A stretch of DNA of 12,269 bases from Actinomycetota bacterium (GTDB lineage: Bacteria > Actinomycetota > Actinomycetes > S36-B12): positions 1-12,269 of the forward strand of contig CANJCG010000043.1 in the NCBI GenBank assembly GCA_947472655.1, in the 5' to 3' direction. Each line of letters starts with the position of its first letter. Position 1 is the stretch's first letter. Both the position numbers and the translations under genes were made by a program. Shown here one piece after another: positions 1 through 7,500 of this stretch. The notes under the pieces are model-generated. The model was not told where the DNA came from, searched no databases, and was given only the letters and a program-made list of their open reading frames with translations.

Positions 1-987
1 AGTTACAAGTGACTGAACAAAAATATTGTGACCGTGCGTTGAAAAGAACGATAAGTCGCCTTGTTGCAAGTATACGGAAATTTGTTTTTCACTGACTCCA
101 AATAGTGGGGCTTGTGGCCAGACTGAGATGAATTCTCGCCACACGGTTACGCGACCATTCCCGGTGGGATCTGATATCACGGAGCCGAGTAAGGGAATCA
201 GGATCAGAAGACTTCCCATCGATAGGCGCACCGGCACACTAATGCGAAAATTTCCCCATGAACTCTTCGACATCAAGACAATTACGCATCCAATGAATGC
301 AGCCGCTAGGGCTCCCCTGGATTCACTGGCAAGAAGGAATACCAAACCAGAAACAGCAAATAACCATCCGAGCCATTTCCCTCTACCCAGTCCATAAACG
401 AGCAGAAAAGCGCCTATCGGCCCAGAGTAGTTAACATTCCCAAACACCCCTTCCCATCGCCAGTCAAATCCGAACTCTGTGAGAAGAAACAAACGATGGG
501 GGAACTCTGTTCTTGCAGTTACCAGGTCTAAACCGACTGCTATCTGCCCGACTATCGAGATGATGATTATGAGTAGCGCAAAACCATCAACTGTTGCAAA
601 CATTGTCCGAGTGTCAAGCGGCTTGAGATAAACCATCCCGATAACAATGGGGAGGATAAACGTTGTGTAATTCACGGCGTCACCCTGTATCGAATCCAAC
701 GAAAATGAACATACCCAATAGCCGATGACTAGTAACAAGAAAATTTTCGGTTTTCGATCCCAATCAAAATTAGGAACGTATCGAATCCAAATAATCAGGG
801 CTAGGGCAAGAAATAAAAAAGGGATCAGAATTTCAATGCCCTGACCCTTAAAAACCGGACTCATCGGTCTCAGGAAATTCGCCAGTGACGCTAGGACAAC
901 TCCGGCAAGAGCTACCAAGAGATAGAAACCCGAGAAGTCTTTTCGGCTTATCCGCGACAAATTACTTACAGGGGTCTGACTTTCCAT
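1..987 (-). CDS. O-antigen ligase / polysaccharide polymerase-like membrane protein, C-terminus missing (window edge)
   Basis: The minus strand is open for 329 codons from the ATG at 987 to base 1 with no stop, so the gene continues beyond the left edge. The translation is a multi-pass membrane protein with many hydrophobic segments. It carries the hallmarks of the Wzy_C/WaaL family: a conserved ESRGA motif (residues 222-226) after a membrane segment, followed by a GNGRVTVW-type region, and then a THGHN motif (residues 317-321) with the histidines that such loops usually show. Members join or polymerise lipid-linked glycan repeat units on the outer face of the membrane. Family members are usually about 400-500 residues, so roughly a quarter is probably missing. 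No in-frame start exists upstream, because a TAA closes the frame shortly before. No Shine-Dalgarno is visible; a TACAAT box six bases upstream suggests leaderless translation. Polymerase versus ligase cannot be separated from this fragment. Confidence 0.85.
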   Translation of the reverse strand, partial: MESQTPVSNLSRISRKDFSGFYLLVALAGVVLASLANFLRPMSPVFKGQGIEILIPFLFLALALIIWIRYVPNFDWDRKPKIFLLLVIGYWVCSFSLDSIQGDAVNYTTFILPIVIGMVYLKPLDTRTMFATVDGFALLIIIISIVGQIAVGLDLVTARTEFPHRLFLLTEFGFDWRWEGVFGNVNYSGPIGAFLLVYGLGRGKWLGWLFAVSGLVFLLASESRGALAAAFIGCVIVLMSKSSWGNFRISVPVRLSMGSLLILIPLLGSVISDPTGNGRVTVWREFISVWPQAPLFGVSEKQISVYLQQGDLSFFSTHGHNIFVQSLVT

Positions 988-993
988 CGCACA

Positions 994-999
994 ATTGTA
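994..999 (-). promoter_or_regulatory. Candidate -10 box of a leaderless promoter for the O-antigen ligase-like gene
   Basis: On the minus strand TACAAT lies six bases before the ATG at 987, the distance expected when transcription starts at or next to the start codon. The gene has no Shine-Dalgarno, which fits a leaderless message, a common mode in actinobacteria. No convincing -35 box is seen at 16-18 bases upstream, so this rests on the -10 match and its spacing only. Confidence 0.4.
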
Positions 1000-1066
1000 T
1001 CTGGGGTCCGGTTCCTTCGGGAGTTACTTGTTTTGAGAAGTAAATATATCGATCTAAATAAAATTC

Positions 1067-1142
1067 GAATGAGTCTCATCAAGCTGCGTTTGCATAGCTA
1101 AGATTCCAGAGGAAACACAGGCCATCCAATGATGACTCATTC
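1067..1142. promoter_or_regulatory. Paired operator-like dyads flanking a possible -10 box in a divergent intergenic region
   Basis: The 180-bp gap between the divergent genes (988-1167) contains two related palindromes: ATGAGTCTCAT at 1069-1079 and ATGACTCAT at 1132-1140. They also form a perfect 9-bp inverted repeat, GAATGAGTC at 1067-1075 with GACTCATTC at 1134-1142. Their centres are about 62 bp apart, close to six helical turns. A possible -10 box for the rightward gene, TAAGAT at 1099-1104, lies between them, without a clear -35. The arrangement resembles a regulator bound at two sites around a promoter, but no regulator gene is in the window and the role is inference. Confidence 0.3.
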
Positions 1143-1167
1143 AGTCTGAGCAGGTTTAGGGGAACTC

Positions 1168-2415
1168 ATGGCAACTCTGAGAGTGGATAAACCGAGCACT
1201 CAAAATTCTCCCTCTAAAAATACCGAAATCTGGATTTGCTCAGTCGTCATCGTGGTCGCCGCCGCTATTCACTTATTGGTTCTGGATCCAGCTTTTAATG
1301 GGCCTGATGCAATTAGTAATTTCAAATTCGCTCAGCTTGGTCAGGACTGGGGCTACTGGTGGAATCCGGACGCGTTTTGGGGATACCAATTCCCTATGGG
1401 CTATGGAACTTTCTTGGCCCTCGTCGCTCATGTCACTGGGGGAAGTCTCCTCCTAGCTCAGTACATACAGATTCTTCTTGCTCTCGCCATGGCACCCTTG
1501 GGTTGGTTCATAACCCGCCACATGGGCAAGACGGTGCGACTTGTCACCTTTGTTTCTATCGCCTTAAGTCCTTCGGTATTTTGGTTAGCCCGCGACAACG
1601 GATACGAAATTCTGATCTCCTTTTTTATGCTGGCTTCAGTAGCCGCGTTATGGGGGTTCGGGGGAATCCCGCCTGCAAATCGAACTAAATTTCAACGGAC
1701 ACTGCCTTCTATCGCGGGTATTTCTATGTCGCTTTGCATGATGTCTCAGGGCAAGACCATCATCGTGATGCCAGTACTTCTCTATCTAGCCTGGAAATGG
1801 AGCAAAACGCAGGCCCTACTATTTATGGCGTTCTCTTTTAGCCTGCCCCTCGTGTGGGCTATCAGAAACCACTTTGTTTTGGGGCGATGGAATCCCTTTA
1901 ACTCTTCCTCAGACATAGTTTTTTGGATGGGCAATAACCCGACCACGAAAACTGGTGAATATGTCATTAGTCCACCGCCGCTTCCTAGCGGGTTTACTTC
2001 CTACTATTCAGCTGGCTTAGATTTCATCTTTAATCAGCCTGAACGCGCCTACTCACTTTTACTCATTCGGATGGTTCGCCTGATTGAACCAACGTATTTC
2101 TATCCAGACTGGTCATCAGTGAAAGGTGCGAATGTTGTATTTCACTTATTTATGATCCTGCTGTCCGTAATAGGGGCGGCTCTATTCATGGCTTACTTAA
2201 TGGGCAGACTTTGGATACGCCCTCCAGCCATCCCTCCAGTGGGACCCATCGCCATTCTTGTTGTGCTCTTTGTGCTGGTACATATTCCATTCGCAACTGA
2301 AGTTCGTCACACTAAGCCAATTGTTCCTTTAGCGCTTTGCGTCGCGATGCCAACACTTGTCTACCTCGTCAGACGAATACGTTCACGTAAAACGTTTATC
2401 TTTTCTGATCTTTAA
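1168..2415 (+). CDS. GT-C-type membrane glycosyltransferase (PMT/ArnT/GT39-like)
   Basis: A 415-residue integral membrane protein with a first transmembrane helix at about 21-39 and roughly eight to ten more up to residue 402. The first extracytoplasmic loop carries acidic residues (D40, D47 in DPAFNGPDA), where GT-C enzymes hold their catalytic aspartate. WAIRNHFVLGRW (230-241) followed by the loop motif MGNNP (254-258), and a late RHTKPIVPL (380-388), are the pattern of the PMT_2/ArnT-like families. Such enzymes take a sugar from a polyprenyl-phosphate carrier and attach it to lipid, glycan or protein outside the membrane. The ATG at 1168 is supported by AGGGGA at 1158-1163, four bases upstream. 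It diverges from the ligase-like gene and its last 33 bp overlap the 3' end of the convergent GT2 gene, a plausible source of its donor. The sugar and acceptor are unknown. Confidence 0.8.
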   Translation: MATLRVDKPSTQNSPSKNTEIWICSVVIVVAAAIHLLVLDPAFNGPDAISNFKFAQLGQDWGYWWNPDAFWGYQFPMGYGTFLALVAHVTGGSLLLAQYIQILLALAMAPLGWFITRHMGKTVRLVTFVSIALSPSVFWLARDNGYEILISFFMLASVAALWGFGGIPPANRTKFQRTLPSIAGISMSLCMMSQGKTIIVMPVLLYLAWKWSKTQALLFMAFSFSLPLVWAIRNHFVLGRWNPFNSSSDIVFWMGNNPTTKTGEYVISPPPLPSGFTSYYSAGLDFIFNQPERAYSLLLIRMVRLIEPTYFYPDWSSVKGANVVFHLFMILLSVIGAALFMAYLMGRLWIRPPAIPPVGPIAILVVLFVLVHIPFATEVRHTKPIVPLALCVAMPTLVYLVRRIRSRKTFIFSDL

Positions 2416-3147
2416 CTTGTGAAGTTTCATGGCAGTAAAAGCCGAGGCTCCGCCCATTCCATAGCGGACACTGCGCTTAAACGAAATCGAGGATGCCTCG
2501 TCGAAGTAGCGAACGGGCACAGGGACATCGCCGATCTTGAATCCAAATGAGATGGCTTGAATCAAGAATTCTTGATCAAAAGCGAAATCTTCGCTGTTTT
2601 CTTCAAATGGAATTCGTTCTAAAACTTCCCTGGAATAAGCCCGAAAGCCAGAATGGAAATCTCCAAGGCTTTGCCCCAGCACAAGATTTTCGGTAAAGGT
2701 ACTCAATCTGTTGATGATGTACTTCCAGAGGGGCATTCCACCATCGAGAGCTTCAGCTCTGGTACGGATGCGATTTCCAAGCACAACATCGCAAATTCCT
2801 AAATGAATAAGACTCGCCATGACCGGCGCCACTCGAGCATCGTATTGATTATCTGGATGCAACATAATCACGATGTCAGCATCCGTTTCTAACGCAGTCG
2901 CATAACAAGTCTTTTGGTTTCCACCGTAGCCACGGTTTTTTGCATGTTCAATCACAGTAATGCCAAGTTCACGAGCCTTGGCAATCGTATTATCCGAGCT
3001 GCAATCATCAACCAGAATTACATGCTTGGCAAAATTTTCAGGTAATTCTCTTAAAGTTGCCTCAAGTGTGAGTTCGGCGTTATATCCGGGCATAACAATT
3101 GCTATGTTTGGTTGCGATCCAACTGCGAACAATTCGTTTGGCACCAA
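2383..3147 (-). CDS. GT2 glycosyltransferase, polyprenyl-phosphate-sugar synthase (DPM1/DPG synthase-like)
   Basis: A 254-residue GT-A enzyme with no membrane helices. Motifs in order: VMPGYNAE (18-25), DDCSSDNT (47-54, nucleotide binding), GYGGNQ (73-78), the metal-binding HPDNQYD (97-103, in the place of the DxD), DFHSGFRAYSR (163-173) and FKRSVRYG (223-230). This is the soluble cousin of dolichyl-phosphate mannose/glucose synthase, which transfers a sugar from NDP-sugar to polyprenyl phosphate on the cytoplasmic face. The start is TTG at 3147, set by AGGGGAG at 3155-3161 seven bases upstream; the GTG at 3144 is the alternative. It is separated from the upstream operon by about 200 bp, so it may have its own promoter. 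It converges on the GT-C gene with a 33-bp overlap of coding ends. Product sugar not predictable. Confidence 0.88.
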   Translation of the reverse strand: MVPNELFAVGSQPNIAIVMPGYNAELTLEATLRELPENFAKHVILVDDCSSDNTIAKARELGITVIEHAKNRGYGGNQKTCYATALETDADIVIMLHPDNQYDARVAPVMASLIHLGICDVVLGNRIRTRAEALDGGMPLWKYIINRLSTFTENLVLGQSLGDFHSGFRAYSREVLERIPFEENSEDFAFDQEFLIQAISFGFKIGDVPVPVRYFDEASSISFKRSVRYGMGGASAFTAMKLHKLKIRKDKRFT

Positions 3148-3350
3148 CTAAAATCTCCCCTAACGCCCAGTGCGCGTTCACCGGCAGAACTAGATTTTGT
3201 GAAAGCTTACTTTTCTATCAATCATTCTAGTCGAGATCAATTCAATTTTTATGCTGACTTTGCAATCATGTGAAGTGCACATACCCTGTGCTGGACCAAT
3301 GACTGATTGAAGTCGCAACAAGTTTCGCGACCGGGATCTGCCGCCACACA
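3148..3350. promoter_or_regulatory. 203-bp intergenic region with a possible minus-strand promoter and a small dyad
   Basis: No gene is seen here. On the minus strand TAGAAT (3224-3229) could be a -10 box about 75 bases before the TTG of the downstream GT2 gene, without a good -35. Slightly upstream, ATGTG-N5-CACAT (3268-3282) is a perfect 5-bp dyad that could be an operator. A 5-bp GTCGC/GCGAC stem at 3312-3331 lies just after the upstream GT2 gene but has no run of T after it, so a terminator is not supported. The region is more AT-rich than the genes around it. Confidence 0.3.
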
Positions 3351-4229
3351 TCAACCATTGTCATCACTCTTATGCCGACCCAGTTTCTTCCTGACAGCGG
3401 TTGATCCCCATGCCGCATATCTCATCGTAGTAAACGCAGCCAAGAATGGAGCAGCCTTCACTGCGTCTCTTAAATCCAGCCGAATCAGCGGCTCAAATAA
3501 ATCAACTTTTGCCGGATGAGCAATTGACTTCAAGCGCCGAGACGTTGACCAACCTTGCTGCACTCCATACGTAAAAACTTCTTCATCGGACACTCCATAC
3601 ATGCGGCATCTGACCGCTACTTCAGCCCAGGATGTTTTTCCGATTTCAAGAACATAAGCATCAGAAATCGCGAAACGTGCACCAAACATATTGGTCCATC
3701 TTTCGCACAGCTCAGAGTCATCGCTGAATCTGCGCTCAGGATTGTAAGGATGGGCCCTGAGCAATTCACCCCGAAAAAGTGTCGGGGTCCCGATGACCGC
3801 AACACGACCTGGGCGGAACCTGCCTGAGCGCCAAGCATTAAGCCCTTGCGAAGCATAATCCTGGCCTTCAATCCTGGTTTGGGCGCTGACACCTTGATAG
3901 TCACCTTTGATTAGGGCATCAATCATGTTTTCTAGTTCACCGGTGGGCATGACATTGTCGGATCCCATATTGAGAATCAAAGCCTTTGAGCTAGCTGCAA
4001 TCCCAACATTTCTGGCTCGGCCCAAACCCGTTCCGGGATCGGTCAGAACTTGGTCGGCAAACTTCTCGGCAATTTCGCGAGTGCCATCATTTGAATTGGC
4101 ATCGACAACAATTATTTCGCCTATACCCGCCTTCCGCAACGACTGAAGACAGCGCTCAATCCCACTGATCGAATTCATCGTGCAGACGACTGCAGAAATA
4201 TCTTTCGGGCTAAACGGGATCGCAGTCAC
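3351..4229 (-). CDS. GT2 family glycosyltransferase
   Basis: A 292-residue GT-A fold glycosyltransferase. It has the first strand and nucleotide site VVCTMNS (14-20) and DANSNDGT (43-50), then GLGRARNVG (68-76), the metal-site equivalent NMGSDN (87-92), and an acidic RFSDDSELCERW block (167-178) where inverting GT2 enzymes place the catalytic base. The C-terminal part (about 255-275) is hydrophobic and amphipathic, suggesting attachment to the inner face of the membrane. It is the last gene of the minus-strand operon. The GTG at 4229 lies 8 bp after the stop of the ABC exporter, and its Shine-Dalgarno (AGGA, 4236-4239) overlaps that stop codon, so translation is likely coupled. It probably adds one residue to the lipid-linked glycan exported by its neighbour; donor and linkage unknown. 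Confidence 0.88.
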   Translation of the reverse strand: MTAIPFSPKDISAVVCTMNSISGIERCLQSLRKAGIGEIIVVDANSNDGTREIAEKFADQVLTDPGTGLGRARNVGIAASSKALILNMGSDNVMPTGELENMIDALIKGDYQGVSAQTRIEGQDYASQGLNAWRSGRFRPGRVAVIGTPTLFRGELLRAHPYNPERRFSDDSELCERWTNMFGARFAISDAYVLEIGKTSWAEVAVRCRMYGVSDEEVFTYGVQQGWSTSRRLKSIAHPAKVDLFEPLIRLDLRDAVKAAPFLAAFTTMRYAAWGSTAVRKKLGRHKSDDNG

Positions 4230-4237
4230 TTTTTGTC

Positions 4238-6166
4238 CTACAGGCCAAGCAAAGCAGCTTGACGGTCGAAGCCTGGCGCCTGGTTTCGCACCTCATCAAA
4301 AGTTCCCTGCGCTACTGCTTTTCCATCCTGCAAATACACGAGCAGATCAGCTCTTCGTACGGTAGCTAACCTGTGCGCCACTGTGACGGTTGTTACTTCG
4401 GATTCAAGTGCATCCAGAGTCGCAATAATTGCCTGCTCAGTTTCGGAATCTAGAGCACTGGTTGCTTCATCAAGCACTAACAATTTTGGTCGCGTATAAA
4501 GCGCACGCGCAATTCCAAGGCGCTGGCGTTGCCCACCGCTGAGGCGAAAACCTCGTTCACCCACAGCAGTATCTAGACCTTCACGACTCTGCGTTAAGAA
4601 GTCTGCCAGATGCGCGCGGTGAAGGGCTTCCCACACCAATTCATCATCAATTGCTTCGCGGGGAAGGCCAAACGCAACGTTGTCGCGAATACTTCCGATA
4701 GTGAGAGCGACCGTTTGGGGAACATATGAGATCCCGCCAGCCCAACGACGGATAGCCTCGTATGGCGCGACACCTCCGATGAGTACATCACCGGAATCTG
4801 GTGAAAGAACACTCAGAATCACGTCTGCCAGCGTGGACTTGCCTGCCCCAGTCATACCTACAAGGGCGATCGAATCGCCGGCTTTACATTCAAATGACAC
4901 ATCATCCAACGCCGGTGTCTGCGCACCTGGATAAGTGACGGAGACATGTGACATTTTGATGCTGGCATCAAAGTCTTCATATCCCGCCACTATTCGCTCT
5001 TGAATCTGCAGTGCCGTGACTCTGGGTTGCTCAGCTGCTTGATTCACATCGCCCAATGCATCTAAATAATCAGACAAATAAAAAGTGGGTTGAGCCTGCA
5101 CAGATGCATTACGAATTGTGATACCCGCGCCCTGAAGTCGCAAAAGTGCAGGAATAACTCGCGAACCAGCGGCCAAAAAGAGCGCCGTTGTTGCGGCAGC
5201 ATCGGCCCAATCCTTAGTAAGAAACTGCACCACAGCGAGAACGAGCACACCTAAGTACAAAGCTGCTTCTAATACATATTTAGGGATCTCCATGATGTAA
5301 CCGCTGATCGCTGCTGTTCGTGCGCTGCGCTGGGCTAGTTGCTCGAACCGCGTGATGTAGAGATCGCGTCGATTCAATACCGTGGCTTCTCGGTACGTTG
5401 CAAGCGCCTCAGACACTACAGTCATGGTTGCGATGTTCGCATCTGTCATTGTTTTCGCATTGCGTTCAGACCATCGACCAAGAACGTTATGCAAAAAGAA
5501 AACAATCGCGCCAAATAACGCAACTGCTGTGATCGTCAAAATTGGATCAAAGGCAAGTAGCGAGACGCCCACAATCGTAAAAAGAAAGACTTCTGATGCA
5601 ATGGTGATAGCAGCCCCAAGAAGTGCGACTGTGGCAGCAGAAACCCCGCCACCTAGCGCGTAAATGGCTTCTGAGGTGGTCCACTTTTGAATTACCACCA
5701 ATGGAGTGCTCAGAAAGCGCCGAGCCAAATTCACGGAGAGCTCAGCCTGCCTATTTGCCAAATACACCATGATTTTGCGGGCCAAAATTGCAGAGATCCC
5801 TGTTTTTGTCACCAGAATGACGACTGCCGATAATGCAAGCACGATCGTCAGTTGCGAAACTGTCATGCCTTCAAGCCCAATTGCATTAAGCACGGATTGT
5901 GCTTGGGAAGGAATCTGAGTGACCCCAACACCGGATACTGCGACGGCCGCAACAAGCCCTACGAGAACAATGCCCACTAAATCCAACAGACCTAAAGAAA
6001 TTTGAATACCTGCGGCTAGGAAAAGGAGTCGGCGTTTTCCTGGTTGTAGGAGTGAAATCGCCTTACGGATCGATTCTGCTACCCGACGATTCTCGAAGTC
6101 ATCCACCGCTCGGCCGCCATGGGAATTGTCGGGCTCAGCGGGCAAGGAACTTTCGGGAAGACTCAC
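4238..6166 (-). CDS. ABC exporter half-transporter, PglK-like lipid-linked oligosaccharide flippase
   Basis: A 642-residue fused permease-ATPase. The N-terminal half holds about six transmembrane helices (roughly 47-78, 104-130, 176-228 as two, 290-315, 322-345). The ATPase has Walker A GMTGAGKS (437-444), Q-loop YVPQ (481-484), signature LSGGQRQR (542-549), Walker B LLVLDE (562-567) and H-loop histidine 598; all catalytic residues are intact. Such half-transporters act as homodimers. Known relatives include multidrug/lipid exporters and PglK, which flips undecaprenyl-linked glycans. Because it sits between sugar-nucleotide and glycosyltransferase genes, a glycan flippase is the best guess, but sequence alone does not exclude export of another lipid. 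The start is GTG at 6166, nine bases after AGGTAGG (6176-6182). It follows the aminotransferase by 35 bp and precedes the GT2 gene by 8 bp. Confidence 0.92.
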   Translation of the reverse strand: MSLPESSLPAEPDNSHGGRAVDDFENRRVAESIRKAISLLQPGKRRLLFLAAGIQISLGLLDLVGIVLVGLVAAVAVSGVGVTQIPSQAQSVLNAIGLEGMTVSQLTIVLALSAVVILVTKTGISAILARKIMVYLANRQAELSVNLARRFLSTPLVVIQKWTTSEAIYALGGGVSAATVALLGAAITIASEVFLFTIVGVSLLAFDPILTITAVALFGAIVFFLHNVLGRWSERNAKTMTDANIATMTVVSEALATYREATVLNRRDLYITRFEQLAQRSARTAAISGYIMEIPKYVLEAALYLGVLVLAVVQFLTKDWADAAATTALFLAAGSRVIPALLRLQGAGITIRNASVQAQPTFYLSDYLDALGDVNQAAEQPRVTALQIQERIVAGYEDFDASIKMSHVSVTYPGAQTPALDDVSFECKAGDSIALVGMTGAGKSTLADVILSVLSPDSGDVLIGGVAPYEAIRRWAGGISYVPQTVALTIGSIRDNVAFGLPREAIDDELVWEALHRAHLADFLTQSREGLDTAVGERGFRLSGGQRQRLGIARALYTRPKLLVLDEATSALDSETEQAIIATLDALESEVTTVTVAHRLATVRRADLLVYLQDGKAVAQGTFDEVRNQAPGFDRQAALLGL

Positions 6167-6201
6167 GGGCCATAACCTACCTCGTGAGAGCAGCTTTCAG
6201 C

Positions 6202-7500
6202 CTATGAGCGCACTCGGAACAGCGGCCGAATCGGTTCGCATTCAAGCCTGGAAAGGACATCATCTTTCTCGAGCCCCTCAACTACCAGAGCCAGGGATTG
6301 CGAATAGGCACTTGAAACAATTTCAAGGTCCTGCTCGGTGAAAGCCGTCGTAACATCATGGGTATTGAGCAGCAACACCCCTCTTCTTAACATCTCCTGA
6401 AGCAGCAGTGTCTTGGCCTGAGCTAGTCGCTCGGGGTCTTCGATGTTCCATTTCTGGAAGATCCATGAATCATGGCCCGAAAAGTTCATGAATTTACGCG
6501 ATTCTTCAGGGCGATTCAGTTCGATCTTGCTCAGAAGATTCTTTCCAAGCGCCGCGAGTTTTGCTGTTGGTTCGCCAGATTTCATTCGTCCCAATACCAC
6601 TCTGGCAGCCGTCAGTGACAGGGTTTCACCGCCAAATGTGCCGGAGAAGAAAATTTTCGGCATCAGATCAAGAATGTCAGCGCGCCCAACGATCGCCGAG
6701 AGTGGAAAACCGTTTGCAAGTGCTTTACCAAAAGCTGCCAAGTCTGGAGTGACGCCGAAATACTCTTGAGCACCACCTGGCGCAAATCTAAAACCGGTGA
6801 GTATCTCATCGAAAACGAGAACGATTCCATTTTCCGTTGCTATTCGCCTGACTTCAGGCAAATAAGTTTCATCTGGCCACGTTGATGTCATCGGTTCCAT
6901 GATGATCGCGGCGACATTTCCTTGAAGCTGCTCAATCACATTTGTCAATGACTCAATGTTGTTGTATTCAATCGAATGCGTCAGCGATCTGGTTGCGTTT
7001 GGCACACCAAGATTCATCGTCGTGCTGCCGATGTACCAATCCTGCCAACCGTGATAACCACACACAATGACATTGTCTTTACCCGTGAATGCTCGAGAAA
7101 GTCTGATCGCTGCCGATGTGACATCTGATCCATTCTTAGCAAATCGCACTTTCTCGGCACACGGAATAAGTGCAACTAACTGCTCTGCGACTTCAGCTTC
7201 GATTGGGTGCGCCAAGCTTAAGGTCACTCCATCTCGCAACTGGCGGATAACTGCTTCGTTAATTTCTTCATCGCCATAACCAAGCGCAACAGCCCCTAGC
7301 GAACTCACAAGATCGACATATTCATTTCCGTCGATATCCCAGGTTCGACTGCCTTTCGACCGCTGAGCGAACAGTGGCGCAGCACCAATCGGATATTGCG
7401 TGCGCGATTTACTAAAGGTCTGCGAACCAAGCGGAATCATGAGTTCTGCACGTGCTGAGTACTCAACGGATCTTGCATAGCGTTCCGCGAGGCTAGGCAT
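6202..7500 (-). CDS. Class III PLP-dependent aminotransferase, glutamate-1-semialdehyde aminotransferase-like
   Basis: A 432-residue fold-type I aminotransferase of the class III group. Key features: DIDGNEYVDL (55-64), NGSD (123-126), YHGW (149-152, stacking over PLP), the FDEILTGFR block (230-238) with cofactor-binding D231, and the Schiff-base lysine K259 in AAFGKALANGFPLSAI. The closest well-known relative by look is HemL, but the context is polysaccharide synthesis, not haem. GSA-like homologues recur in sugar-modification loci beside SpsF-type cytidylyltransferases. It probably aminates a keto or aldehyde group on an unusual sugar or on a small group attached to it. The ATG at 7500 is fixed by AGGAG (7507-7511) six bases upstream and overlaps the cytidylyltransferase stop by 8 bp, so the two are translated together. 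True substrate unknown. Confidence 0.9.
   Translation of the reverse strand: MPSLAERYARSVEYSARAELMIPLGSQTFSKSRTQYPIGAAPLFAQRSKGSRTWDIDGNEYVDLVSSLGAVALGYGDEEINEAVIRQLRDGVTLSLAHPIEAEVAEQLVALIPCAEKVRFAKNGSDVTSAAIRLSRAFTGKDNVIVCGYHGWQDWYIGSTTMNLGVPNATRSLTHSIEYNNIESLTNVIEQLQGNVAAIIMEPMTSTWPDETYLPEVRRIATENGIVLVFDEILTGFRFAPGGAQEYFGVTPDLAAFGKALANGFPLSAIVGRADILDLMPKIFFSGTFGGETLSLTAARVVLGRMKSGEPTAKLAALGKNLLSKIELNRPEESRKFMNFSGHDSWIFQKWNIEDPERLAQAKTLLLQEMLRRGVLLLNTHDVTTAFTEQDLEIVSSAYSQSLALVVEGLEKDDVLSRLECEPIRPLFRVRS

Noticed and set aside
128..397. An 89-codon plus-strand open frame at the left edge.
   Set aside because: It is antisense to the ligase-like gene, whose minus-strand frame shows clear family motifs over the whole stretch.
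3312..3331. A small GTCGC/GCGAC hairpin after the GT2 gene as a terminator.
   Set aside because: The stem is only 5 bp with a 10-base loop and no T-run follows on the minus strand.
6135..6173. A 12-codon open frame starting at an ATG seven bases before the ABC exporter GTG.
   Set aside because: Its Shine-Dalgarno spacing is only two bases, whereas the same AGGTAGG is nine bases from the exporter GTG; there is no sign of a coding peptide.
6202..7500. A true haem-pathway glutamate-1-semialdehyde aminotransferase.
   Set aside because: The family core fits, but the coupled cytidylyltransferase and reductase and the flanking glycan genes make a sugar role far more likely.
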